A stretch of DNA of 64,000 bases from Neoechinorhynchus agilis (Eukaryota > Acanthocephala), in assembly GCA_051530055.1 (NCBI GenBank), contig CM121342.1:8928001-8992000 (forward strand). Reading direction: 5' to 3'. Made by a program: the position numbers and the translations under genes. Positions 1 to 11,261 of this stretch are shown here, piece by piece. A model generated the notes under the pieces. That model had not been told where the DNA came from. It did not search any database and saw nothing but the letters and a program-made list of their open reading frames with translations. Positions within the stretch are counted from its first letter, which is position 1. Each line of letters begins with the position of its first letter.

Positions 1-47
1 ACTTTAAAAAAATGTGAATTTTTTTCAAACCAGAAAACTTGTGCTTC

Positions 48-185
48 TCTTTATTTTTGAAATAATCTCTTTTTTTAACTATTCGTCATAAAAATTATGC
101 ACTTTAAATGCAAACGTCTTTATTTTTGAAATAATCTCTTTTTTTAACTATTCGTCATAAAAATTATGCACTTTAAATGCAAACG
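48..185. repeat. Perfect 69-bp tandem duplication
   Basis: Two consecutive copies of a 69-bp AT-rich unit (48-116 and 117-185) are identical by eye. The block lies upstream of the RFX gene. No coding potential is seen in it. Bases 186-521 up to the RFX start hold no gene I can support and are the likely promoter and 5' leader. Confidence 0.9.
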
Positions 186-521
186 TAAAAAATACTGTCC
201 TTTTATTTCTCAAAATTGCGCCTAAACGCAAGCTTGGCCTTTGTCGCATTCTGATTGGCTGCAACCTAAACCGTCGCCATTGCACTCTTTTTTGCTCCTT
301 AAAGTAAAATCTTTCAATTTCTCTGTGCACTGGTTTCCACGGCGATTCCTCGTTCTAAACTCCATTTCAATAGAGTATTCTGTCACCTTTCTCGTTACCG
401 ACTTAACCAATCAAGCGCTGTCGTTTCCACCGAAGTTAAATGCAAAAGCGACACGGCGCTCTTGTATGTGGAATCGCACGACACCTCCACTTTCCCAATA
501 CCACCTCCCCTGCTATCGAAA

Positions 522-2601
522 ATGAATAATTTCACTTGTTGTCGAGCTTCCAATGCGACGACCTGCACTACTGGATCAAGCGCCGGTGCCAACAACACGT
601 TACCACACAACCTCTTGCCAGCCAATCATCAAGTTCCGTTAACATTGACTACCCGGGCATCGCCAGCAACGGTTTGTTTCTAGCTCATTGTCTCACACAT
701 TTTGTTTCCATGAATATCCACTTATCAACGATCTTACCCAATGAGCAGGTTGCATGGATTCTGGACAACTTTGAGCCTTCGGAAGGATCCAGTCTCAAAC
801 GAAGCGTTCTTTTCAACCTTTACCGAGAACATTGCCTTAACGAAGGCAGCGAGCCCATAAATGCGGCCTCGTTCGGTAAACTAATCCGATCGGTTTTTGT
901 TGGAATAAAAACGCGACGCCTTGGGACACGGGGAAATTCAAAATATCATTATTACGGAGTCAAGGTTTCGGATCGATCACCATTGAAAAATCGAGCCGAA
1001 TTTCAGTGTGAAGAATGGCTTCCTGACAATCGAAGAGTCCAAAATCGAAATTCGTATGGTCAAATTAAAGTAGAACAACCAAATGTAGACGCAACTACAA
1101 TGAAACAAGAACCAACATTTTATCCCAATTTTGATTTGGCAACAATGAACGATGCGTTTCACGTCGAATGTCGGAATTCTCACGCGACAAGTGCCTTTCT
1201 GATGACCAACCAGCAAATTAGCGAAGCTGGACAATTTATAGCTTCATATAAACAGCATCTAAAGGTTTTTACTTCTCTATTTCAGAGATGCGAATTTGAC
1301 TCTTAAGTTTTAAACGTTAGTGATATTTTTCGAATTTTGCCAGCATCAAAAATTCTTTACGTGTTTTAAAAACACTCAATTCATCTTGAATCTTTAATAA
1401 GTTTAATTTAGGACCTTACAAATGCCGTACTAAACAAATATTGCAATCAAGTTGGATATATTATCCACAATTTTTGGCAGATTTATCGACCAGGTATTTT
1501 CACGAAGCCTCCCATTCGTCATTTAGTTTTCTTAGTCGAACAGATTTCGAGTTCGGGTAATTTTGAGAATCGACCATCCGCAGATTCGAATAACTGCGTT
1601 CATATTAGTGGACTATCGGTGTCTCAAATCAATGAATTACTAAACAACGATCAGATTCTAGCGATTCTCCGAAGACTCGAACGACGCACAAATCAGACAA
1701 TAGCTCAGATCTTGATTCCGGATCCTCTTCGGCTCCAGATGAAGGAATGCGAAAACGATCTTGGTTCGTTCATTGACAGATTCGCCGAATGGAGTAGAGC
1801 GGCTGTTACGGCAACACCGTCAAAATTCCAGAATATAAAAGCTGAAAATTCATTCCACTTGGTTGTTACAGTAAACAATCGAATAAATATTGCTCGCCTT
1901 CTGACTCGTGCGGCGTCTGAAATCCGCTCTCCAATGTCTTTGAGCAACATAACTGCCGATTTCGAGAGCCTGAATCGAAATCTGATAGCAGCGTCCATAT
2001 GTTGGACTATTGAAGACGATCCCAGGTTTATTGGAAACATGGACGAGAACATTAGTCTGTATTTAAAAAGTTCTCAAAGTATCGATAGTTGCGTAAGGCG
2101 GTTGCTGGGATACGGATTCGCATTTGCGGAGAGATTTCGAGCGGAGCCGCGTGAGTACCAGCGCGCATGCCGAACGATGGTGAACAATTGGAATTCGTAT
2201 TCGTCCTCGTTATTGAAAAGTTTTCTCATCACGGCACCTGATAGCTGCACATTTTTCGGTTCACTTTTGAGCGGAATGGGTAATTATTTGCTTCAGGAAA
2301 TGGCATTCAAGCACGAGACGGCTATGCCTCTGCTTTCGGCCGACCAAATGGATTTAACGAAAATGTGTATCTTTTAAGCGTCTGCTTCTATGAAAAAGAT
2401 CCGCACTTCGTAGCTAATGCGATCATGATATCATCGGTTCCTCACCAATATTTACAGCCAATACATCAGAATCCAGCAAACGGAACTTCTTTCTACAACC
2501 AACAGCACAGTCTTCACAACTTAATTGACGGTCAGCAGCGGTGTTATGCGGCTGATAATGACATAACGAACGGACCGAAACGTGCAAGATGGGAAGGTTG
2601 A
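522..2601 (+). CDS. RFX: RFX-family winged-helix transcription factor
   Basis: RFX factors bind X-box promoters; in animals they control ciliary genes. My model has four exons, 522-671, 749-1264, 1412-2366 and 2414-2601, about 602 aa. Introns are 77, 147 and 47 nt, all GT-AG and frame-keeping. Exon 1 ends in TTRASPAT and exon 2 opens with VAWILDNFE, which rebuilds the conserved entry to the RFX DNA-binding domain. That domain runs through NAASFGKLIRSVF and TRRLGTRGNSKYHYYG (about residues 50-125). Exon 3 begins DLTNAVLNKYCNQVGY and holds the B/C and dimerisation regions, ending near SCTFFGSLL. The C-terminus is a Gln/Asn-rich tail with PKRAR before the stop. The first in-frame ATG at 522 was chosen; an upstream exon is possible. 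The third intron is the least certain. An AATAAA signal is at 2670-2675. Confidence 0.88.
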
Positions 2602-3069
2602 TCGATTGAAAAAAACGGCAATCGTCTTCGATTGATGACCATACTGAATTCCAGAATGTTCTCGCTCAAAATAAATTGTTTTTTGCGAGTCTATAGATAT
2701 TTCATGAGAAACAATTATAGGATAAAGAGGGTTCTACTTTTTTGTAAATACCAGAAAAAGTTTTAATTTCAACATGAAGGTCTTCTCCCGGTAAAGAATT
2801 TTTTATTAAAAACGTTTCGAACATCGTTGGTTTCATCATCGGCATTTTAGTTAATGGTAAAGACATAAACAAGAATTCTAGTTTAAATGTTCTTTATTGA
2901 TTTGCTAATTTTATCTGGCTTTCGACTTTTATCGTTCATAAGAGTTAGTTTTGATCCTAATTCCTATGATTATTATTTTTCTAAAATCTACAATGTTTTG
3001 TAGGAAATACAGATTTATTGTATCCATGGCAACACGTTTTTAACAAAATTCAAATTACGATCTTTCCAA
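2602..3069. other. RFX to dynein light chain intergenic region
   Basis: No gene is seen. Bases about 2790-2850 carry a minus-strand copy of the Penelope-type 3' end: a CGATGATG core, a GAAAC block, then a run with TTTTTAATAAAA and CCGGGAGAAG. The promoter of the next gene lies at the right end. Confidence 0.6.
3020..3033 (+). promoter_or_regulatory. X-box-like RFX site
   Basis: GTATCCATGGCAAC is an imperfect inverted repeat resembling the RFX X-box (two half sites separated by AT). The right half GGCAAC fits the consensus; the left half has one mismatch. It sits 37 bp upstream of the dynein light chain ATG, a spacing typical of X-boxes. Function is inferred. Confidence 0.45.
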
Positions 3070-3417
3070 ATGGGTATTAGCGACGATCAGTTGGAAAAGA
3101 TCGTAAAGCGAAACATACGTGAGGTCATTGGACCAAATTATAAATTCGATCCAATGACGGTACAGGAAACTCAAGATATTTTATCCAATCGCATTTTAAA
3201 GCATTTAAGTTCGCACTCCGATTACAAAAACAATTACGTCATCAAATACGGGATAACGATTGTTATGGATCGTCTTGAAAATCCTTGTCTACGAAGACTG
3301 AGTAGCTACATTAACACGGACGACAACTGTAAAGTGAAAAAGTATAATTTTTCTTGGAAAAACGCTCATTTGAGCGCGGATGTTATAATTTGTGCGATTG
3401 AATGTTCAGTCGTATAA
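3070..3417 (+). CDS. Tctex1-type dynein light chain
   Basis: A 115-residue single-exon ORF from a true ATG. Its length and layout fit the Tctex1/DYNLT family: an N-terminal helix (LEKIVKRNIREVIG), a second helix (TVQETQDILSNRILKHL), then a beta-rich half with KYGITIVMD, a TDDNCKVKK turn and a WKNAHLSADVI strand. These proteins bind dynein intermediate chain and cargo in cytoplasmic or intraflagellar dynein. The sequence is divergent, so the subfamily (DYNLT1/3 or DYNLT2B) is not settled. The gene follows RFX and has an X-box-like site 37 bp upstream. An AATAAA lies at 3504-3509, just after a short direct repeat of CGTGCTTCGTAA. Confidence 0.6.
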   Translation: MGISDDQLEKIVKRNIREVIGPNYKFDPMTVQETQDILSNRILKHLSSHSDYKNNYVIKYGITIVMDRLENPCLRRLSSYINTDDNCKVKKYNFSWKNAHLSADVIICAIECSVV

Positions 3418-4135
3418 AAATTTAATTTTCGATGATGGAATTTCGGGGAGTTATTATTATGCAAATGATGCTGTCGTGCTTCGTAACTATCGTGCTTCGT
3501 AAAAATAAAGAAAACATTTAATTTCCACTATACTAAAAGTTAAATTATGGAATTTAATCTTTAACGATACATTCCGAAACTCAATATTGATTATATGACT
3601 TATGTTTTTGTAGGGTTTTCTCGATACTCGCTCAAAAAGTTTAAATTGATTTGAACATCGTAATTAAATTGAAAGCGTTAATTTGGCGGTTTAGAATAGT
3701 GAGACAATTGATATCACGTTGTTTCTATATCCATGCAAAATTATTCGCTCGTAGTACAATCGTGGTTGTTTTAAGCATTATAATTAGCCGAGTACTTGAG
3801 ATAGCGCTCGGAATCTTTAGAATGGCTTTAAATTTATGCTCCAAAGTAGTGCGATAAGCAAATAAAATCAACGAAAATTTCTTGATTTCCTGGTCTATTG
3901 AGCGGCTTTGGTTGAGATTGGCAAAGAAGTGCAAATGTTAAAAGGAGAAATGTGTTTATTTATTGGTTTTGTTACTGAAATTCCAAAAGTCTATTTGACA
4001 TCTTTATTTTCTTTTTTAGATAGAAATTTATGAAAATAAAAGAACGAATAATCATTGCGAAAAAATATTCGGGATGATATAGTTTGAAATGTGGTAATCA
4101 TAATCCCCCTCCCGGATAAAGCGTATTAAGTTGAA
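3418..4135. other. Intergenic region without supported gene
   Basis: Only AT-rich sequence and short chance ORFs are seen. From about 4095 the DNA is a minus-strand Penelope 3' fragment (GAAATATTTC followed by a CCGGGAGGGGGATTATG-like block), which joins head to head with the hammerhead motif that follows. Confidence 0.6.
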
Positions 4136-4187
4136 ATATTTCGTACAATCAATGACTGATGAGACGAGGCTTCCTCTTTCGAAATAT
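4136..4187 (+). ncRNA. Type III hammerhead ribozyme motif
   Basis: All core parts of a hammerhead are in order. Stem III 5' strand ATAT is at 4136-4139. The predicted cleavage site follows base 4140. Stem I is TCGT (4141-4144) with ATGA (4152-4155), loop ACAATCA. The core CTGATGA is at 4156-4162. Stem II contains GAGG/CCTC (4166-4169 and 4173-4176). GAAA is at 4181-4184 and stem III closes with TAT to 4187. Penelope-like elements are known to carry hammerheads; neighbouring repeats here belong to such elements. Activity is not shown. Confidence 0.65.
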
Positions 4188-4495
4188 CTCTAAATCCATA
4201 ATAAAATACGTTTTATGTATCATCACCATAATTCAAAAGGAAAGAATGTGCGAATTCTGAAAAACTTCATTGTAACATTTTTCTACCCACAAAAGGATAA
4301 TTTTAGAGGAGTTTCTGGCAAAGTTTAGAAGTCGAAGAATGTGTTGAACAATTTCGTATTTTACAATTGGATTATTAAGAAATGATTTAAATAGTCAATA
4401 AAAATCCTAAAATGTTGCATATTTTCACATTATGAGTCGAAACTTTCCGTTCGTGCAGTCATTTTCTGGTCAATTATTGGCATCAACAATCGGTT

Positions 4496-7400
4496 TTATA
4501 AATAAAGGCTAGCTGCAAAAATGATATCCCTCTTAATCCTCGTTGCAGCTTCTAAGAATTTCTGCTCAAGTTCATCACTTTCAATAGACTTGGCAGCACT
4601 AGACATTTGCCTCAAAAGCTCCTCCAGTCGTCTTATACATCGAATAATGCTGCCTTCGAACACAGTGGTCATTTTAACAATACTCCAAAACGGTTTTCCC
4701 TCAGCCCATGCTCTAACAACATCCATCAGATAAGGCTTAAATGAATCGACAAATGCCTCTATGTTAATCTCCATTTTACATTCACTGGTCACTTTGGCAA
4801 CTCGCCGAGCAACCTGTTGCATTGCTCTTAAAGGAGCTGCCAGTTCAGCGGACAGACGAGGAAGTTCGTTATGGCGTTCCTGAAAGACAAAGCACGACAA
4901 TAAGGCGGCCGTTTGACTGACGGTTAAATCGTTGAAGGTTCCTTCGAATAATAATTCAGTCAAGATTAGTTCTTCGCTTGTATCGATTTCACAGGCAACA
5001 CGACCTTTTAGTAAGACGACATCTGATTGATCACAGTAACCAAGACGTCGCAATACTCGTTTTCTCTTGCGAAGTTCTTCAATCATCAACAACGATCGAG
5101 CGTCTTTCAATCTTTGCCTTGCTTCCTTCATCTCTTTTTCAATATTTGCTTTTTGATCATATTTCCAATACAGATCTTCGATTTCGTCCGGTTTCAAGTG
5201 ATCGTTTATTTTATGTGCATAAAGACGATCTTCAAATGCTTCTATCTTAAGAATAACGTCATTTAAGTCGCCGTTGCGAATGTTCATATCATCGATGGGA
5301 TCAAGAAGAGGGATTCCGTTCGGGAATCGTTGATGGACCTCCATGAGGGTTTTCATCATCGCTTTTCGCGCTTCTTGTGTTCGTATGGCGTCCGGAACGT
5401 AGAGACGTACTGCAGAAATTTTGTGGAGAAGACAAAGATCAACTGGGATTACTTGAAGCTCACCCGTACCCAACGGGGCCGATTTTATCCTCGATGTAAA
5501 ATTTTGATTAGCACTTTCGGGTGTAATCGATGCCAACACATCGAGGGTGAATCCCATCCTATTCTCTTGTTTATTCCCTTCTTCATCATTTGTCTCAGGT
5601 GGACTTGGTAAATGTTGAGTGAGAGTTGATGGTTTTTGTTGGCAGCCCAAAACAACACACCAACCAAGATCGTAGTCGTCGGATTTCAGCCAAATCAAGC
5701 GACCCGGCAGTAAATATTTAAAAAGTACATCTCGGCATGTTTTAAAACGCGAAAAATCGGCGATGGTGGTTGAATGCACATGAAATATACAAGTTAAAAA
5801 ATATTGACATAAAAAGTGACTATTCCTTTATCCAGACTTAAAAGTCTTTTTGTTTGCCGTTCCCTGCAAGCAAATTCATTTTGATAATAAGACGAGCTTT
5901 TGGGCAAACAAAAACCCATCTCGAACATACAAATTTAGAGAATGAGATTTGTGAAGGTGCCATTGGCCTTCTCCAATATACAAGAATATTGAAATTCCGA
6001 ATCAGACTTCGGCATTCGATTGATACTTTCTGTTTTGACATAAAGAGTATAAAACATTAACACCTCATTTTGCATCATTTTACAGAGATCGGAACAAAAT
6101 GCTTAAAGCGCCAAGCGAGTTCGCGATACAAAGTGCATTTTACTTTAGTAGCAACCTCTAAAACTCTCACCGGAGTACAAAAATTCAATTTGACGCCTTA
6201 ATTGCACAAACCATGTAAAAAAGCACCGAGAATTCTTGCCGTAATCGCAATTTTTTAATTTAAGATGCTACGATTTAGAAGTGTGTTATTTAGAAGTCTT
6301 CGCCCTGTAAATTATTTTTTATTAAAGACGTCCTGCGAAAATCATCAGTTTGTTAATTATTAATAGACGCTTACAAACTGACGATGAACGTGATGAGGTG
6401 CGAAACGTCTTTAATAAATACTTTACCTTACATGTCGACAGATTGTCCCAATCCAAAATACCCACGTCGAGATGGAACTTATCTACGTATAACGGAAGGT
6501 GTTTGGATAAATTTGCTCATTTGTTTCCCCAAATTTATGAGTTGTTGTCTCACTTTAAAGTAACTAGCAATCTCTTCTTCGTATGGGAGCTTTATGGCCA
6601 TGTACTCTTGTGTTTTGGTTTCCAGTGCCCGTTGAAGTCCGGGAACAGTTGCATAGTTTTGAAACTGATGAAACGACCGTTCAAGCATGAACTCAGGATT
6701 AATACCTTCGACTCGCATTAAATTTAGCACCATATTGTAGGTAAGTTTAAAGGCGGAATTAAGACCCATCGGCTGTCCTTTTATAATCTGTTTAGCCGTT
6801 ACAGGACTCATTCGTTCGTCAATTACCAGGATAGAAATTCCTCGATCGTCGATTCCACGTCTTCCTGCACGTCCACTCATCTGAACATACTCACCGCTAT
6901 TAATCCATCTCAACTCCTTTCCGTCGAACTTTCGAGCCGCTGTAAAAAGGACAGTACGAGCCGGCATATTGAGCCCCATTGCGAATGTCTCAGTTGCGAA
7001 AAGCGCTTTAAGAAGACCTTCAGCAAAAAGTATTTCAATTGTTTCTTTTAAAATGGGTAATATCCCACTGTGGTGAATTCCGATACCTCTTCTTAGGAGA
7101 GGTAAAAGACTTTTCACCTGTGGAAGATGTTGATCTTCGTCTGATAAGACTCCAATAGCATTTGCAAATACTTCATCGACCATTTTCTTCTCTTGATTAT
7201 CATTAAAATCAAGTTTGTTATAGATTTCGCTGGCGTAGGCTTCGCATTCGCGCCGACTGAAATTGAAGATGATACAAGGAGTTAAACGTCGATCATGGAT
7301 AAGTTTTAGAAGTTTAGCACAGCTCGTTTGACCTTCAATTGATCCTTTTCGTTCATCTTGAAGACTGGAATCGCCTCCCTCTCGAAGTAAAGCCATTGCT

Positions 7401-8389
7401 TGTGCGAAATTCTCATCTTTGAAAACTCCTTCTTCATCTACGACTAAATGAAGACCGACCCCTCCGGATGGGAAAACATAGTGGTGTAACGGCACAGGTC
7501 TTTGTTCGGTATAGACAACATGACACGGTTGTTTGTGAAGAAATGCAATCCATTCCGCAAATTGACGAGCATTTGGAATAGTGGCCGATAGAAATACATA
7601 ATGAACAGTGTCATTAAGAAGTATAATCGTCTCTTCCCATATAACTCCACGCTCTTTGTCTCTCATATAATGAATCTCGTCGAAAATAACCCAAGCGACT
7701 TCTCTTGTGATCTCAGCTCCTCTATACAACATACTTCGAAGAATTTCTGTGGTCATTATAAGGCAAGAAGCATCCGGATTTATCGTTACATCTCCAGTCA
7801 TCAGACCAACATCTCCGAAAACCTCGAAGAGCTCACGATACTTTTGATTTGAAAGTGCTTTTATCGGCGTTGTATAAATAACTCGTTGCTTCTCAGACAA
7901 AGCCATAGCAATGGCGTATTCGGCTACCACGGTTTTACCTGCGGACGTATGAGCGGATACAAGAACACTTTCGTTATTATCAAGACAAAGAATTGCTTCT
8001 TTCTGGAATGGATCCAATTCAAAGTCATATTCACGGGCAGGAGGGCGTGCGTAAGTTCTCAGTGGCACATAAGTTCCATTTGGAGGGATAGCCACTTCAT
8101 GCAAGCAAGAATCGGCCGTGTGGACAACATGGACTCTGATTTTTGGCAGATTCTCGAACATTTCTTCATCTTCCTGTGCTGCTTTTAGAAGCAATGAATC
8201 TTTTACAACACCATCATCGTCTTCTCGGTCTATTACTTCTCCCTCTTCATTACCTTCACCTGCTTCGGATTTTCGTTTTAAACTTGGAACTGTTTTGTCG
8301 AAGCGGAAAGCTCCGTCTTTTAGGAAGTTCTTTTTGTTCGCATCAGGTCGTGAAAATGCGTCGAAAATATGATCGCCAAACGGATCCAT
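4496..8389 (-). CDS. MTREX: MTR4 exosome RNA helicase
   Basis: The nuclear DExH helicase of TRAMP/NEXT complexes, which unwinds RNA for the exosome. Two exons, 8389-6487 and 5730-4496, give about 1045 aa, close to human MTR4 (1042). Motif [10 protein letters not shown] is near residues 145-153, DEIH at 237-240, SATIPNA at 268-274, and motif [12 protein letters not shown] at 503-512. Exon 2 holds the arch/KOW region ([13 protein letters not shown]), the winged-helix and helical bundle, and ends in the family signature [11 protein letters not shown]. The GT-AG intron 6486-5731 joins SVI to [11 protein letters not shown] in frame. At 756 nt it is far longer than the 39-147 nt introns of RFX and NDK, and it carries a Penelope-type palindrome. 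No frameshift or missing catalytic residue is seen, so the gene looks functional. Confidence 0.95.
6313..6425. repeat. Palindromic Penelope-end repeat in MTR4 intron
   Basis: Two inverted arms surround a short centre near 6350-6370. The right arm (+) contains ACAAACTGACGATGA, then GCGAAACGTCTTTAATAAA; the left arm is a deleted reverse copy with CTGATGA and GACGTCTTTAATAAA. Each arm matches hammerhead-bearing ends elsewhere in the window, reading outward from the centre. Confidence 0.7.
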
Positions 8390-8671
8390 CTACAAAATGT
8401 ACTTTAGATTCAGGGAGGACGATGTTGCAAAACAAAAAACAATCGGAAAAAACCTTAAGATATGATAGTGTTTTTTGTTTGTTTTCGGAAATGAACACGG
8501 GTGTTTGTAATGATAAAGAAAATCTTTATTTCCGAGTTTTCGTCGTCTTATGGCTCAATCGGCTATTGTTTGCAGAACGAAACAAGGGTGATTTTCTTTA
8601 TCATTGCAAACGCACAAATGTCCATGTTCGAAGACAAAAAACTTTATAATGCGGCTGGGAAATCAAGTAAT

Positions 8672-9061
8672 ATCGACGATCGAGGAATTTCTATCCTGGT
8701 AATTGACGAACGAATGAGTCCTGTAACGGCTAAACAGATTATAAAAGGACAGCCGATGGGTCTTAATTCCGCCTTTAAACTTACCTACAATATGGTGCTA
8801 AATTTAATGCGAGTCGAAGGTATTAATCCGGAGTTCATGCTTGAACGGTCGTTTCATCAGTTTCAAAACTATGCAACTGTTCCCGGACTTCAACGGGCAC
8901 TGGAAACCAAAACACAAGAGTACATGGCCATAAAGCTCCCATACGAAGAAGAGATTGCTAGTTACTTTAAAGTGAGACAACAACTCATAAATTTGGGGAA
9001 ACAAATGAGCAAATTTATCCAAACACCTTCCGTTATACGTAGATAAGTTCCATCTCGACGT
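8672..9061 (+). pseudogene. Inverted partial copy of MTR4
   Basis: This 390-bp block is a reverse-complement copy of 6464-6853. The encoded stretch, from [13 protein letters not shown] to QTPSVIRR, is identical in protein to the parent gene, so the copy is recent. It runs 23 bp past the exon end into the intron, so it came from DNA rather than spliced mRNA. It starts about 280 bp upstream of the MTR4 start codon in opposite orientation. It has no helicase core and cannot encode a working enzyme; an antisense or hairpin effect is possible but unproven. Confidence 0.93.
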
Positions 9062-10204
9062 TACAAATTATGCTTTAAAAATTATCAAAAACGAAAGGAG
9101 CACAAGTTAAAAATCTCTTTAGATTAGGGTAAAAACACGTCAAGGGAGACCAAGAACATTTGTGAATCATAAAGGAAATGATAAAGAACAGTTGGAGCAG
9201 AATTAATTAAATGGCACCGACCCGTTAGAAACAAGATGAAAGGAGACATCGAAGATCATCACGAAGAGAAAATCCTTCAAGATGCTAGAGTTGGAGATTC
9301 GGTGATAATAATCACCCCTTCCGGATAGAAAACATATTTTATTAGCGAAATATTTCAATAAAATACCTTTGTTCTTTGTCGGAACATCCCTTACTCGACT
9401 TGCCCACCCATCTCGGTCAGAAAAGCACACAAAATCACGCCTAATACCCTGCTGAACCATACGAGGTTATGGGTTTTATACTCATTTCTCCGGATCATCA
9501 GATACCTCCCAAGGATGCGGGGCTCATCGATGAGTATCTTCTTCCCTACATCGAGGTATTTCGTCCACTTTAATTATGGACAAAAGAATTTTGAATCTTT
9601 TGACCCACTTAAACAGGCATTCGGGCCTCAAGTTCACTAGATAACATCGGCACAACTAAGGAATGTACAAAAAATCAGCCAGTTATATAAAAGAGGAGGA
9701 GGGGGAAATATCCGGATAGGGCATTTATGTATAAAAAATTATGATTTCCAGTCTAATAAACTGTTCCAAGTCTTAAAAATAAACCCATTTTTAACCAATG
9801 ATCGTAGAGGAAGTGTTGGCATTTTTGAAAATAACGAAACCAAATTAGCCGGACTTCGAGATAAAAATAATTGAATACTTAACTCGATGTATAAAACTGG
9901 CAGAGTTTGTACATTCCGTAGTTGTAAGTAGACTTTAGATCTGAATCGCGGTTTAAAATCGTTATAAATCAGTTATCACCAAAGGGAACGAAATGCCGTT
10001 AAAGGGAAGAGGAGGAAACTCACTGAAGAGTCTCGCGTCCTCCTCGAGAGGCATCTGAGGATCCGGATGGATTCATACAAACTCTTTACCGCGTATGGTT
10101 CAGAGTATTAAGTGATTCAATCACTTCTTCCCTGATCGAAGATATCGGTTAAACCGAGTAAGTGATGCTCTAAAAACATTTAATTAGTAATCGATAGAAA
10201 ATCC
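9062..10204. repeat. Diverged SINE pair and Penelope-end fragments
   Basis: Bases about 9300-9400 hold two opposed GAAATATTTC ends of the Penelope type. A diverged SINE lies on the minus strand at about 9460-9690 and another on the plus strand at about 9896-10150; both share the GAAACTCACTGA/GGCATCTGAGGATCCGG body with the better copies at 12.6 and 47.3 kb. They face each other as an inverted pair. No gene is seen. Confidence 0.6.
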
Positions 10205-10445
10205 TTCGGGTTAGTCAAAGTATAATTTTGGTGAACATACTCCCGGTCATGACCTATTTGATTTTGATTTATTGGAAATATTTCGCAAGGTAACCTCGAA
10301 TCATCAGTCATTGATTGTAAATTTTTAAATATGTGTAAAAACTTACAATCAATGATTGATGATGCGAGGTTACCTTGCGAAATATTTCCAATAAATCAAA
10401 TAGGTTGTGACCGGGAGTACGTTCACCAAAATTATACTTAATTAA
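10205..10445. repeat. Long palindrome of two hammerhead-bearing arms
   Basis: Two inverted arms of about 105-110 bp flank a centre at about 10312-10333. Each arm reads outward as ACAATCAATGA(C/T)TGATGA, a GCGAGGTTACCTTGC-like stem, GAAATATTTCC, AATAAATC, then GACCGGGAGTA. The minus-strand arm keeps an intact CTGATGA core; the plus arm has TTGATGA. The arms start next to the point where the 4.1-kb hammerhead is predicted to cleave. Confidence 0.85.
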
Positions 10446-11261
10446 TATAACCGGCTTGCCAGAAGACTAAGAAAAATACTTTAACAACAACGAGTGAACT
10501 GAACCAATAAAAATTGATCCTTCTAAACACTTGATCTTAAACGACATCAAATTAAAGGGGTTAAAGCAAAACCTTTCAAGAATCGACGAAAATGTTTCTT
10601 CCGGATCAAATCACAAGCGAAAATAAGATTTTTAATGATTGATTTCACCAACAAAATTTGGAAAAAAGAAACGACCGTTTTTGTGCGTTTAAAGTCGTTG
10701 ATATTTTATCTTATGTTCTTTTCAATGAGATTATACGAGGTGCCCAACGATCTGAGCATTAAAACACTTCATTTTAATCAAAGACTCAAATAATTCTATC
10801 ACGGGAACATTTCTTTTTTAACTTCTCAAGTTAATGGTTACAACATTTTTAAAATAAAAATTAAGAAAGACATCATTATTTCTAAAATTACGTGTAGAAT
10901 GAAACCTTTGGGATTTATTTGTTGAAATTTTAGAAAAATTGCAATATGAATTCGGTAATTTATTTTTTCAACAAGAAAAATTCGAAAACCATCGGTCGAA
11001 ATTACGGAGCCTTGGATCGTCAGTGATTCGTCTAAGTCTCTTGGGCGATGGCTTTAGTCTCGATCTCAAAGAACCTTGTATTTTTCCTATTTCCGTTTCT
11101 CAGCGGCATTTGCTTCGGAATTAGGTTTCTGGCCACAATACCCACAAATTTGCCTTTTGATAATTCGGAGCCGATAAATGCGATTCGGCGCCGGATCAAA
11201 AAGTTCATATCTAGAAATGTTTTGATCAGAATTCATAAGTCGAGAAATCCTTATATTATAG
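10446..11261. other. Intergenic region without supported gene
   Basis: AT-rich DNA with short ORFs only. It probably includes the promoter and 5' UTR of the RMND1-like gene at its right end. Confidence 0.5.

Noticed and set aside
3651-3857. Hydrophobic 68-codon plus-strand ORF
   Set aside because: It has no ATG at the start, no homology I can see, and the opposite strand is equally open.
6350-6721. Plus-strand ORF of 123 codons as a gene
   Set aside because: It is the antisense of the MTR4 exon end and of the intronic palindrome.
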